Below are positions 34,623 to 43,387 of a stretch of DNA of 64,000 bases, piece by piece. Each line of letters opens with the position of its first letter. The first letter of the stretch is position 1. Made by a program: the position numbers and the translations under genes. The notes beneath the pieces are model-generated. The model was not told the DNA's origin and ran no database searches. It worked only from the letters and a program-made list of their open reading frames with translations. The DNA lies in assembly GCF_000831385.1 (NCBI RefSeq), contig NZ_AP014548.1, positions 2,347,779-2,411,778 of the forward strand, given 5' to 3'. Origin of the DNA: Nonlabens marinus S1-08. GTDB taxonomy: Bacteria; Bacteroidota; Bacteroidia; Flavobacteriales; Flavobacteriaceae.

Positions 34623-35908
34623 ATGCCCTCTTTTCCATATGCTTGATTAGCATTACAACAGCTTTTGCTCAACACCCTATTGAGGTTCCTATCTATGTGA
34701 CTACATCCCAAGAACCTGCTGATAAATCTATTATAGCTATAGCTGCAGATCCAGTAGTAGATTATGTGTATAGAAAAGTTGACACCGCTTATAGGTGGGG
34801 TTATTCAGGATTCAATAATCTTGTGGTTGGAAACCAAATTTATCCGTTACACTTAGAAGAATATGACGATTTCAATATCGCCGTATTTCAACAAGATTCA
34901 ACAACTACTATAGTATACTCTGGCGCTCAAGGCGCAGTTAAAAACGATTTTTTATTACAGCGCCGTAAAGCATTTAAAGAATACAGTAATTTACCAGGTT
35001 TACTTCAAAGACCTATTGAAGATTTAACTGTTTCTTTGGATAGCTTAAGCTCTACATGGATTACAGAATTAAATTCTTACCCATTTTCAGCTCGTTTTAA
35101 AGAAGACGAAAATCAATACTACAGCTCTTATAGCAACTATGTATTGCTTACTCATCAAGTGTTAAAAGAAAAAAAGTCAGACTTGACGGAGTTGGAGTTA
35201 GTAGATTTCCCTAAAATTGATTTTAATAATCATCGCTATTATACGACGATACCTTTTTATAGAGAAATGGCTCGAGCGTACCATTTTAAAAGGTTAGTGA
35301 ATTTAGATTCAAAAGGTAAAGGCCGTCGCTACTTGAGAGATTTGAACGGTTATGCGATGATCAATGATTTGCAAACAAAAGCATTCGTACAATCTACGGA
35401 ACATCATCCTAAAGCAGAATATTTATTTGATGTTGCAAAGCCTCAATATACTCCACATGATAGAGAAGACCGGCGTCTGCACCGTAGGAGTAGGAAAACA
35501 GGAGTTGGAACTGAGTTTATGAACCCACCTAGTTTCGCTTTAGACGGCAAAGCTGTAAGTTTTGATCAACTTAAAGGAAAAAAAGTGTATCTCTTTGTTT
35601 ACAGTCTTAAGGATCCAAATTTTATTCAAAACTTGAATCGCTGGAATCAATTTCATGCCAATAAAAAACAAGAAGATGTTTATTTTGTCACCTATTCGCT
35701 TGATAACGAATTGAACAAGGAGCTATGGAGATCCCTTCAGTTGAATTCTCAAATCGCTGGCTGGAATCTAGGCAGCAACCTCAAAAAATCGAATGAGTGG
35801 TGCAAAGATTTAGGAATTGTAGTACTCCCTAGAGTTATTTCTATTGATGATACAGGAATTGTGATTGACCCTAATGTGGATTTAGGCTTTCAAAAATCAA
35901 AGTACTAA
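34598..35908 (+). CDS. Secreted protein with C-terminal thioredoxin-like domain, no CxxC
   Basis: 436 residues with a signal peptide (cleavage near TAFAQ). The central part (about 100-290) is unfamiliar. The last about 120 residues (FALDGKAVSFDQLKGKKVYLFVYSL, FVTYSLDNELNKELWRSL, GIVVLPRVISIDDTG) look like a TlpA/thioredoxin fold with the typical VLPRV cis-proline, but the CxxC is missing. Overlap of 25 bp with the DUF1704 gene makes it part of the operon. A redox role is therefore unlikely; binding or structural role possible. Confidence 0.75.
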   Translation: MDLRKLKVNALFSICLISITTAFAQHPIEVPIYVTTSQEPADKSIIAIAADPVVDYVYRKVDTAYRWGYSGFNNLVVGNQIYPLHLEEYDDFNIAVFQQDSTTTIVYSGAQGAVKNDFLLQRRKAFKEYSNLPGLLQRPIEDLTVSLDSLSSTWITELNSYPFSARFKEDENQYYSSYSNYVLLTHQVLKEKKSDLTELELVDFPKIDFNNHRYYTTIPFYREMARAYHFKRLVNLDSKGKGRRYLRDLNGYAMINDLQTKAFVQSTEHHPKAEYLFDVAKPQYTPHDREDRRLHRRSRKTGVGTEFMNPPSFALDGKAVSFDQLKGKKVYLFVYSLKDPNFIQNLNRWNQFHANKKQEDVYFVTYSLDNELNKELWRSLQLNSQIAGWNLGSNLKKSNEWCKDLGIVVLPRVISIDDTGIVIDPNVDLGFQKSKY

Positions 35909-35955
35909 TTAGGTATTCACCATTCTGATTTAAGTAGGGTCAAAGTATAGAAGTT

Positions 35956-35971
35956 CGCTTTCGCGAAAGCG
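35956..35971. repeat. Dispersed palindrome, copy 10 (intergenic)
   Basis: Exact core, extended to TTCGC...GCGAA at 35954-35973, between the thioredoxin-like gene and the PhnA-like gene. Confidence 0.95.
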
Positions 35972-35994
35972 AACTCTCCCTCAACTGAACTAAC

Positions 35995-36002
35995 TACCTT
36001 TG
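35995..36002 (+). promoter_or_regulatory. -7 promoter box TACCTTTG for the PhnA-like gene
   Basis: Exact TAnnTTTG box 17 nt before the ATG and 23 nt after a palindrome copy. Confidence 0.55.
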
Positions 36003-36019
36003 CATTTTAATCTTACCTC

Positions 36020-36592
36020 ATGTCAGAATTGCAAAAAGAACTCGAAGAACGATCAAATAACAGCTGTGAGCTATGTGGTTCCAAAGAATCTTTAATGATT
36101 TATGAAGTGCCAGATTCACCAACTGATGTCAAAGATACCAGCGTCTTAGCTTGTTCCACCTGTGTCAATCAACTTACAGATGAAGATCAAGTGGAACCAA
36201 ATCACTGGCGATGTTTAAATGATTCAATGTGGAATCAAACGCCTGCTGTACAAGTTATTGCATACCGTATGCTCAACCAATTAAAGAGCGAAGGCTGGCC
36301 AGCAGATCTTCTAGAAATGATGTACTTAGAAGAGGAGACTAAAACCTGGGCAGAGGCAGGAATCCAGAGAGGTCCACAGATTATTCATAGGGACGCCAAC
36401 GGTCATATATTGAGCAAGGGTGACAATATTGTTTTAATCAAAGATCTTGACGTAAAAGGAGCAAACTTTGTAGCAAAGCGAGGTACCGCGGTTCGTAATA
36501 TTTCACTAGTACACGACAATGCAGATCAAATTGAGGGTCGTGCTAACGGTCAGCATATCGTCATTTTAACGCAATACGTAAAGAAAACTTAG
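36020..36592 (+). CDS. PhnA-like zinc-ribbon protein
   Basis: 190 residues. The N-terminal half has paired cysteines CELCGSKESL and LACSTCVNQL (zinc ribbon), and the C-terminal half (about 125-190: DANGHILSKGDNIVLIKDLDVKGANFVAKRGTAVRNI) is the PhnA domain. The name comes from the E. coli phosphonate locus, but the protein is not a phosphonate enzyme there; function is unknown. The stop overlaps the stop of convergent gldG by 4 bp. Confidence 0.85.
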   Translation: MSELQKELEERSNNSCELCGSKESLMIYEVPDSPTDVKDTSVLACSTCVNQLTDEDQVEPNHWRCLNDSMWNQTPAVQVIAYRMLNQLKSEGWPADLLEMMYLEEETKTWAEAGIQRGPQIIHRDANGHILSKGDNIVLIKDLDVKGANFVAKRGTAVRNISLVHDNADQIEGRANGQHIVILTQYVKKT

Positions 36593-38271
36593 TAAGCGTA
36601 CTTTCTTTTACGCATCCACAAAAACAAGAAACCAGCTCCTAGAATGAGCATCAATGGTACAAGAATGTTAACAGCTTGCCAATAGGTGCGGTTGTCATAA
36701 CTACGCTTGATATCTAGGAAGGGCACCTTTACATTCTTATTACGCAGTTCCATCAAATTATCATCGGCGAGCATGTAGTTGACTACATTCATTAAAAACT
36801 CTTTATTGCCATAAAATTGACCCGTACGCATGTCGTAGCCTAAATCTTGTGGTTGACCACGATCCACCTGATTTTTCATAATATCACCATCGGCAGATAG
36901 AAATAGGGCTGTGGGCTGACTTTCCTCTAGAGCATTAGGTAAATCAAAAGGTTTCACTCTGTTCTTGTAGGCGCTGATAAATTGACCTTCAGCCATAGCA
37001 GCTAAAGGTTTAGATCCAGACCTATAGAGCGCTGGGTCAATATCCACGTCAATTTCTGATAATGATAAAGCAGCTGGTAGGGTGACCTGTTGGGTTTCTT
37101 TACTGGAGGCGAGCAAAATTTTCTTTTTGGTCGCTGTCTTCAAGGTATCTAGACTCCCGGTATACTCAAACTTTACATCTTCCAGATTGCGGGTAATGGT
37201 ATTGCTGCTATCACCACTAGCCAGCGGGTAATACGGCCATTGAAATGCTTCATATTGCGTATTTCGACCTTCCCCAGTAGCAAGAGCTAGTGCGCCACTC
37301 TGTATATCTTTGATTAAACCACGATTGAGTCGCATCCCATAACGGAAAAGCATGTCGTCTAGTTTTAAATCTCTAGGTAATGCATAGGCTATTGCTTCAG
37401 GGTTAGCAAGACTGTCATTTTCCATGATTATAGGGTCTATTGCCATGAGCAATTGGCCACCATTCATGAGGTACTGGTCTAGAATAAATTTCTTTGTCTC
37501 AGATAATGCCACTGTCGGCTTCGCCTCAATGACTAGATCGTAATTTTTTAACTCTTGGAGTACTTGTACAGGTGTAATGCTATCACTTTTAGTAACAAAC
37601 TCAATCCCAAATGGTGCCACACGATAATATGCCTGAAGCGACCCGATGAAGTCTGCAAGTTGTAGATCAGTTAACTCACCGCTATCGCGCAGTACAGCTA
37701 TTTTTTTGTCTTTGGATTTTGAAACTTTACGCAGTCCATCTGCCAGCTGGTATTCCAACTGCTGTATCGAGGCATTGACACGCTCCTCAGTAGTGGAACG
37801 AGCTACTTTTTTGAGTAAGGGAATCGCAGTGCGTTTGCCGTCATATGCAATAATTGCATAGGGAATCACAGTCACATTAGTCTGCTTTCCTTTCTCCATG
37901 ATGGTTGCCATGGCAGGTTGCACACCTTCCGCAGCCAGTCTTTGAATGACTTGATTTGATTCTTCCTGATTCAAATCCTCTAAGGGATTTAGAAACTCAT
38001 ATTTCAAGTTGGGATGAATTGAAGCCAGTTCTTCCAATAATTGACGGGTTTCTTGTTTCAACTTCAGGAATTCAGCAGGTAATTCTCCATCTAGAAAAAC
38101 ATCTACATAGATATCCATAGGTGCTTCATCCAGCAAACTCTTCGTTTCTTTAGAAATAGTGTAACGCCCATCTTCAGTCAAGTCAAATCGATGATGGTAA
38201 CGACTGGACAGGAAATTGAGCGCGACAAGCGCAACGATCCACAGGACAATATTTCTTACACTGTTCCCCAT
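36589..38271 (-). CDS. gldG: Gliding motility ABC transporter auxiliary protein GldG
   Basis: 560 residues: an N-terminal helix, a long extracytoplasmic region of the DUF4350/ABC-type uncharacterised family (YTISKETKSLLDEAPMDIYVDVFLDG, KKIAVLRDSGELTD, MAIDPI) and a C-terminal anchor followed by RKRKYAY. This matches GldG, which works with GldF and GldA in gliding. The start is ATG 38271, overlapping the gldF stop (TGATG); GTG 38274 is an alternative. gldA is not in this window. Confidence 0.92.
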   Translation of the reverse strand: MGNSVRNIVLWIVALVALNFLSSRYHHRFDLTEDGRYTISKETKSLLDEAPMDIYVDVFLDGELPAEFLKLKQETRQLLEELASIHPNLKYEFLNPLEDLNQEESNQVIQRLAAEGVQPAMATIMEKGKQTNVTVIPYAIIAYDGKRTAIPLLKKVARSTTEERVNASIQQLEYQLADGLRKVSKSKDKKIAVLRDSGELTDLQLADFIGSLQAYYRVAPFGIEFVTKSDSITPVQVLQELKNYDLVIEAKPTVALSETKKFILDQYLMNGGQLLMAIDPIIMENDSLANPEAIAYALPRDLKLDDMLFRYGMRLNRGLIKDIQSGALALATGEGRNTQYEAFQWPYYPLASGDSSNTITRNLEDVKFEYTGSLDTLKTATKKKILLASSKETQQVTLPAALSLSEIDVDIDPALYRSGSKPLAAMAEGQFISAYKNRVKPFDLPNALEESQPTALFLSADGDIMKNQVDRGQPQDLGYDMRTGQFYGNKEFLMNVVNYMLADDNLMELRNKNVKVPFLDIKRSYDNRTYWQAVNILVPLMLILGAGFLFLWMRKRKYAY

Positions 38272-38999
38272 CACTTCTTACTTAAGCTTGTTTTGAGTGA
38301 AATTTCGCTTAAAGCGAAAAAGAATACCGCTACACTAACAAAGTAAATCACATCTCTAGTGTCTAAAACGCCTCGAGCCATACTTTCATAATGAAACTTC
38401 ATCCCAAAAGAGGGCAATAAGGTGTCGCTAGATACATAACCTGCAGCACCTTCAAACCCGAAATAAATGGCGAAACACAGGACTGCCGCTGCTAAAAACG
38501 CCACGATCTGATTACTAGTTATGGTCGAGCAGAATATAGAAATAGAAGTATAGCCTAATGCTAATAACAAAGTGCCTAAATAACTACCTAGCGTACTGCC
38601 TAAGTCAATGTTGTAACTAGAAGTTCCCAGTTCACCAATGGTGATGACATATATCAATGTGGGAATCAGTGCTATAAAAATAAGGCTTAATGCAGCTAAG
38701 AACTTTCCGCCTATCAAACTACGAATGGAAATAGGTCGTGTCAAGAGAATTTCTAAGGTACCTAAATCCCGTTCTACTGTAAAGCTGCGCATACAAATCG
38801 CCGGAATCAAAAACATAAACAACCATGGAATCAATAGGAAAAATGGCGTCAAGTCTGCAAAACCGTAATTCAGAACATTAAACTCACCGTCAAAGACGAA
38901 AACAAACAAACTGCTGATTAAAAGAAATATGCAGATGACCAAATAGCCGCTTAGGCTACAGAAAAATCCACGTAATTCCTTTAAATATATGGCTTTCAT
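38271..38999 (-). CDS. gldF: Gliding motility ABC transporter permease GldF
   Basis: 242-residue ABC-2 type permease with six hydrophobic helices. AIYLKELRGFFCSLSGYLV at the N terminus, and MRSFTVERDLGTLEILLTRPIS between helices 2 and 3 (the coupling region of ABC-2 permeases) match GldF. It overlaps gldG and the upstream monooxygenase gene by 1 to 4 bp, showing an operon of four genes with the SAM hydroxide adenosyltransferase first. Confidence 0.93.
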   Translation of the reverse strand: MKAIYLKELRGFFCSLSGYLVICIFLLISSLFVFVFDGEFNVLNYGFADLTPFFLLIPWLFMFLIPAICMRSFTVERDLGTLEILLTRPISIRSLIGGKFLAALSLIFIALIPTLIYVITIGELGTSSYNIDLGSTLGSYLGTLLLALGYTSISIFCSTITSNQIVAFLAAAVLCFAIYFGFEGAAGYVSSDTLLPSFGMKFHYESMARGVLDTRDVIYFVSVAVFFFALSEISLKTSLSKK

Positions 39000-39292
39000 T
39001 TCAGGCTATGGATTTTATTCACTGTATGAGCGATAGGTTTGCGATCAAATAAAGCCTTGGTTTTAGGCCATATTTCTTTAAATAACGTGGAGTGTCGGTA
39101 ATTATTTAAATCAGCTTCAGATTCCCAATAGCTGTAGGTAAAAAAGGTCTGTGCATCATCCGCGCCTTGATACAACTCCAGTAGTTGGCACCCTGGCTGC
39201 TCGCGTATGTTTTCTTTGATTTCTTCAAACATGGTTTCAAAGTCGGCTACCAGATGGGCGTGAAAATGCATTTGTACGATACGGACAATCAT
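38996..39292 (-). CDS. Antibiotic-biosynthesis-monooxygenase (ABM) domain protein
   Basis: 98 residues of ferredoxin-like fold: VRIVQMHFHAHLVADFETMFEE, QPGCQLLELYQG, FFTYSYWESEADLNNYRHS. This resembles small quinol monooxygenases and heme-degrading ABM proteins. Substrate unknown. Coupled by ATGA overlaps to the gene before and to gldF. Confidence 0.85.
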   Translation of the reverse strand: MIVRIVQMHFHAHLVADFETMFEEIKENIREQPGCQLLELYQGADDAQTFFTYSYWESEADLNNYRHSTLFKEIWPKTKALFDRKPIAHTVNKIHSLK

Positions 39293-40125
39293 GAGTTCTC
39301 AAAGTTAATAATTACTGGAGCATCAATTTGTAACCCGAATAATGTACTAGCACTACCCACCGTCATAGGATTAGATCGATATGTTGCAATTTCGATAAGC
39401 CCGGAACTGTTGAATACCACCATTCCCTTACCATCCACATCGCGTTTGTTAGGCTCTACTTCAAAATTAACAATGTCAGAATATCTATCATAGATTGCCT
39501 TCAACTTCTCACTTCTTGTGGATAAAACAAATTTCCTCCCACGACCTACTTGATGGAATAGTTCCCGGCTAATGTTAGTCACGCTATTCCCATAATTATC
39601 TATGTAAATCACTTGACCATTGATATAACTCTGGCTTTCTGAAACAATTGGATGAATGCCAGTAATGGATCTCAAAGATTCTATAGGTCTCCCTATAACC
39701 TCAAGAGTCCCGCCACGAGCAATGTGACATGCAGTGCTCACAAATACGTCTAGCGTGGTAAAATTTGATGAGATGCGATCATGAATATTGATCTCAACCA
39801 TCTTTTCAGCCTTCAGTTTGCTCATGATCAAACACAAAACACCATTGTCTGCACAGATAAAGTAATGACCATTTAATAGTATGGCTACATGCTTGTTCTC
39901 TGGAGTATGCTCGGCATCAACCCCTATAATGTGAATAGTTCCCTCTGGGAAAGAAGCATAAGCATTTTGAATGATGTAAGCAGCCTCTGCAATATGAAAA
40001 GGGGACACATCATGTGAGATATCCACAATGTTTACCGTTTCCAATTCTTTATAGATCGCTCCTTTAACTGCGCCTACATAGGGGTCTTTCCAGCCAAAAT
40101 CAGTAGTCAAAGTAATTAAGGGCAT
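39289..40125 (-). CDS. SAM hydroxide adenosyltransferase (DUF62 family)
   Basis: 278 residues from ATG 40125. Family marks: LITLTTDFGWKDPYVGAVKG at the N terminus, DISHDVSPF, GVDAEHTP, ADNGVLCL, and IYIDNYGNSVTNI in the C-terminal domain. The family splits SAM into adenosine and methionine; fluorinase and chlorinase are relatives, but the hydrolase form is far more common. First gene of the gldFG operon. The in-frame start at 40176 adds residues without family match. Confidence 0.9.
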   Translation of the reverse strand: MPLITLTTDFGWKDPYVGAVKGAIYKELETVNIVDISHDVSPFHIAEAAYIIQNAYASFPEGTIHIIGVDAEHTPENKHVAILLNGHYFICADNGVLCLIMSKLKAEKMVEINIHDRISSNFTTLDVFVSTACHIARGGTLEVIGRPIESLRSITGIHPIVSESQSYINGQVIYIDNYGNSVTNISRELFHQVGRGRKFVLSTRSEKLKAIYDRYSDIVNFEVEPNKRDVDGKGMVVFNSSGLIEIATYRSNPMTVGSASTLFGLQIDAPVIINFENS

Positions 40126-40278
40126 AAAAAGACGGTGCAGTTGTTGATTAAATTCAGCATTAAAAGTGAGTGGCACTTGAACGGTTGAAGATAGTTTTTA
40201 CTATTTTCATAAGCCCATGGGCACTCCCAACAAAACTAAAAAAATAATAGACGTAACACGTCACTTAATTTACCGCTT

Positions 40279-41229
40279 TTGAACGAACTTGTTATCGACC
40301 TTGCCGACGCCAACCCTAGAGAATTTTTTGGGGTGAAAAACAAAAATCTCACCTTCCTCAAACAACACTATCCCAAGCTCAAGATTGTAGCTAGAGGATC
40401 TGTTATGAAAGTCTATGGTGATGAAGAACAACTGCAGGAATTTGATAAGCGACTGGAAATGCTCCTGAATCACTTCACTAAGTATAATAAGCTGGATGAA
40501 AATACCATCGAGCGTTTACTTACTGCAAACGAGACGGAAAATTATGAATCTAAAGGAACTAGTGATGTGCTAGTTCATGGTAATAATGGCGCATTGATTC
40601 GGCCTAAAACGCCTAATCAGCGCAAGTTGGTAAGCTTGTGTAAGCAAAACGATATGGTATTTGCGATCGGCCCTGCAGGTACAGGAAAAACTTATATAGG
40701 AGTGGCGCTAGCCGTGCAGGCGTTAAAAAACAGAGAGGTTAAACGAATTATTATTACTAGACCGGCGGTGGAAGCAGGGGAGAACCTAGGATTTTTACCA
40801 GGCGATTTGAAAGAGAAACTGGATCCTTACATGCAGCCTATTTATGATGCCTTGCGCGACATGGTTCCTGCAGAAAGGCTCGCAAGCTACATTGAAAAAG
40901 GAACGATACAAATCGCTCCTTTAGCATTTATGCGTGGTCGCACGCTCGATCAGGCTTATGTGATTCTTGATGAGTCGCAAAACACTACACATGCTCAAAT
41001 GAAGATGTTTTTGACCCGCATGGGGAAAGATGCAAAATTCTTTATCACGGGAGATCCTGGACAAATCGACTTGCCACGACGCACCATTTCTGGTCTCAAA
41101 GAAGCTCTTTTGATATTAAAAGATGTAGAAGGTGTTGGCATGATGTATCTAGACGATAGTGATGTAGTGCGCCACCGATTGGTTAAGAAGGTAATCGCTG
41201 CGTATAAAGAAATTGAAAACCGCAATTAG
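40279..41229 (+). CDS. PhoH-family ATPase
   Basis: 316 residues from TTG 40279 (no ATG precedes the conserved block). A KH-like N-terminal part (ISPREFF-type NPREFFGVKN) is followed by a P-loop ATPase/helicase-like domain: GPAGTGKT (132-139), RPAVEAGENLGFLPGDLKEK, VILDESQNTT (Walker B) and ITGDPGQIDLP. PhoH/YbeZ proteins act with YbeY in RNA handling. Followed by a palindrome copy and purC. Confidence 0.92.
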   Translation: MNELVIDLADANPREFFGVKNKNLTFLKQHYPKLKIVARGSVMKVYGDEEQLQEFDKRLEMLLNHFTKYNKLDENTIERLLTANETENYESKGTSDVLVHGNNGALIRPKTPNQRKLVSLCKQNDMVFAIGPAGTGKTYIGVALAVQALKNREVKRIIITRPAVEAGENLGFLPGDLKEKLDPYMQPIYDALRDMVPAERLASYIEKGTIQIAPLAFMRGRTLDQAYVILDESQNTTHAQMKMFLTRMGKDAKFFITGDPGQIDLPRRTISGLKEALLILKDVEGVGMMYLDDSDVVRHRLVKKVIAAYKEIENRN

Positions 41230-41243
41230 TGATGGTTCAAGTT

Positions 41244-41259
41244 CGCTTTCGCGAAAGCG
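41244..41259. repeat. Dispersed palindrome, copy 11 (intergenic)
   Basis: Exact core 15 bp after the phoH stop, upstream of purC. Confidence 0.95.
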
Positions 41260-41363
41260 AATACCCTATTCAAAAAAGTAAATAACTAGTTAATAAAATA
41301 GCAACCCACAGGTCAAGTTACACTTAGGATTTCTGACCTTTGCCGAAGTTTTAAATTCCCTAT

Positions 41364-42320
41364 ATGTTCCTTTTTGATACGATCACAGATACCAACTTCA
41401 ATTTTCCCGGACAACAGTCCGTATACAAAGGTAAAGTACGCGAGGTGTACGGTTTAGAAAATGATGTATTAGTGATGATTGCTAGTGACCGTTTGAGTGC
41501 TTTTGATGTGGTGATGCCACGAGGGATTCCTTTTAAAGGTCAAATCTTAAATCAAATAGCTACTAAAATGATGGCAGCTACTGAAGATATAGTGCCCAAT
41601 TGGTTGATCGCAACTCCAGATCCTAACGTTGCGATAGGGCATAATTGCGAACCATTCAAAGTAGAAATGGTGATACGCGGGTATATGAGTGGACATGCAG
41701 CGAGAGAATACAAAGCAGGAAAACGAGAATTATGCGGTGTTTCCATACCAGAAGGGATGAAAGAAAATGATAAGTTTCCAACACCAATCATCACACCTGC
41801 TACTAAAGCGGAAATGGGAGATCACGATGAGGATATCTCTAGAGAGAATATTCTAGCTCGTGGTATAGTTTCAAAAGAAGATTATGAAGTTCTAGAAAAA
41901 TATACACGAGCGCTTTTTGAACGAGGAACTCAACTGGCTGCAGCTCGCGGGCTCATTCTTGTCGATACTAAATACGAATTCGGAAAAACGGCAAATGGTA
42001 CTATAGTTTTGATCGACGAAATTCATACTCCAGATTCCTCCAGATATTTTTATGCAGATGGCTACGAGGAACGCCAGCAAAAAGGAGAAGCTCAAAAACA
42101 GTTGAGCAAAGAATTTGTTAGACAATGGCTTATTTCTAATAATTTTCAAGGGTTGGAAGGTCAAACCGTTCCTGAAATGACAGATGAATACATCCTTTCT
42201 GTAAGTGAACGCTATATAGAACTCTACGAGCAAATCACGGGAGAGGAATTTGAAAAGGCAGACACCAACAACATTTTAGATCGTATTGAACAAAATATAG
42301 AAGGTTGGTTGACTCGATAA
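41364..42320 (+). CDS. purC: Phosphoribosylaminoimidazole-succinocarboxamide synthase
   Basis: Purine synthesis: CAIR + aspartate + ATP to SAICAR. The 318-residue protein has [55 protein letters not shown] and [11 protein letters not shown] with [13 protein letters not shown], the full set of active-site blocks. Length is that of the longer, fungal-like PurC group used in Bacteroidota. Alone between phoH and the proline operon. Confidence 0.96.
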   Translation: MFLFDTITDTNFNFPGQQSVYKGKVREVYGLENDVLVMIASDRLSAFDVVMPRGIPFKGQILNQIATKMMAATEDIVPNWLIATPDPNVAIGHNCEPFKVEMVIRGYMSGHAAREYKAGKRELCGVSIPEGMKENDKFPTPIITPATKAEMGDHDEDISRENILARGIVSKEDYEVLEKYTRALFERGTQLAAARGLILVDTKYEFGKTANGTIVLIDEIHTPDSSRYFYADGYEERQQKGEAQKQLSKEFVRQWLISNNFQGLEGQTVPEMTDEYILSVSERYIELYEQITGEEFEKADTNNILDRIEQNIEGWLTR

Positions 42321-42395
42321 AACAGGGCAATTTCAAATCTTAATAATGTTCTCAATTGACGTAAAACACTATTTTTTCTGCAATACGTGACTATC

Positions 42396-42435
42396 TAGCA
42401 GCATATGTGCCGATCTGGCAGTGATGCTATTTTTT
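42396..42435 (+). terminator. Possible terminator of purC
   Basis: An imperfect two-part stem (TAGCA-CAT with ATGCTA; TGCC with GGCA inside) followed by TTTTTT. Confidence 0.45.
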
Positions 42436-42457
42436 AAAGCACCATACTAATAAGTCT

Positions 42458-42485
42458 GTTAACTACTGTAAAACAGTGGGTTAAC
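42458..42485 (+). promoter_or_regulatory. Long hairpin in the proC leader region
   Basis: GTTAAC-TACTGT-AAA-ACAGTG-G-GTTAAC folds into a 12-bp stem with one bulge and one G-U pair. No T tract follows. It may be an operator or RNA element upstream of proCBA. Confidence 0.5.
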
Positions 42486-42535
42486 AAGGAGTTTTATCAT
42501 TATAGTGAAATACTTTCTCTAAGAGGCTCCATCGC

Positions 42536-42582
42536 ATGAAGCTTGCACCTGGTTAGGTAACTAGAAACTAAATTAAGTTACC
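42536..42582 (+). promoter_or_regulatory. Mini-ORF and start-proximal hairpin before proC
   Basis: A six-codon reading frame (MKLAPG, 42536-42556) ends at the first base of a hairpin GGTAAC / GTTACC (42556-42582) that stops 2 nt before the proC ATG. This could couple ribosome movement to proC translation; function is inferred only. Confidence 0.35.
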
Positions 42583-42584
42583 AA

Positions 42585-43385
42585 ATGAAAGTACTTGTAA
42601 TAGGAGCAGGAAATATGGGACTGGCGTATGCCAAGGCTCTTGTAAAATCTGAATACCTAAGTAAGGAAAATCTGATGATCTCAGATACGAGCCCTGAAAA
42701 AACTTTAGAGCTTAAAAAAATCAGTCGTTTTGATGTGTACACAGACTTAAATGAATGTTTGCCACTCGCAGACATCGTTTTCATAGCTGTTAAACCATAC
42801 CACTCTGGCGATTTACTCCAAGAGCTAAAACCGATGACCAAGAAAGACCAAGTTATCGTGTCAATCATGGCAGGCGTTACCATTAAAACCATACAAGACG
42901 GTTTAGGCATTCGTAAAGTAGTTAGAGCGATGCCTAATCTCCCAGCCCAAGTGGGTAAAGGGCTCACATCATTTACAGCATCTGAAGAGGTTTCAAGACT
43001 GGAGCTTTCCACAGTTCAAAACTTGTTGAATACTACCGGGAAATCTGTGTATTTAGATACAGAGAATGATATTGATGCTTCTACTGGTATTTCAGGTAGT
43101 GGTCCAGCATATGTATTTTATTTTATGCAGTCCATGATGGATGCTGCAAAAAAAATGGGCTTTTCAGACCATGATTCTAAAGTACTAGTAAGCCAGACCT
43201 TTGAAGGGGCAGTAGAACTTTTTAACCAATCAGATTTAAGCCCAAAATCTTGGATGAATCGGGTAGCTTCTAAGGGTGGAACCACTAGAGCTGCTCTAGA
43301 CTCTATGGATGACAATAATGTAAAGGAAAAGATTGAAGAGGCAGCATATGCAGCTTTCAATCGTGCTGTAGAACTTGGAAAATAA
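42585..43385 (+). CDS. proC: Pyrroline-5-carboxylate reductase
   Basis: Last step of proline synthesis. The 266-residue protein has the NADPH fold LVIGAGNMGLAYAKAL, FIAVKPYHSG, VRAMPNLPAQVGKG and the C-terminal family signature ISGSGPAYVFYFMQSM with KGGTTRAALDSMDD. First of three tightly packed proline genes (2 bp to proB), behind a structured leader. All three enzymes of the glutamate-to-proline route are thus in one transcript. Confidence 0.95.
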   Translation: MKVLVIGAGNMGLAYAKALVKSEYLSKENLMISDTSPEKTLELKKISRFDVYTDLNECLPLADIVFIAVKPYHSGDLLQELKPMTKKDQVIVSIMAGVTIKTIQDGLGIRKVVRAMPNLPAQVGKGLTSFTASEEVSRLELSTVQNLLNTTGKSVYLDTENDIDASTGISGSGPAYVFYFMQSMMDAAKKMGFSDHDSKVLVSQTFEGAVELFNQSDLSPKSWMNRVASKGGTTRAALDSMDDNNVKEKIEEAAYAAFNRAVELGK

Positions 43386-43387
43386 AT

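Noticed and set aside
38304..38318. TTCGCTTAAAGCGAA as a further copy of the palindrome
   Set aside because: It keeps the outer arms but lacks the TCGCGA centre; it overlaps gldF codons and may be chance.
40249..40261. GACGT-AAC-ACGTC inverted repeat upstream of phoH as an operator
   Set aside because: Arms of only 5 bp, no link to a promoter box; could be chance.
42321..42585. Known riboswitch class upstream of proC
   Set aside because: Hairpins are present but I could not match any conserved riboswitch core by eye.
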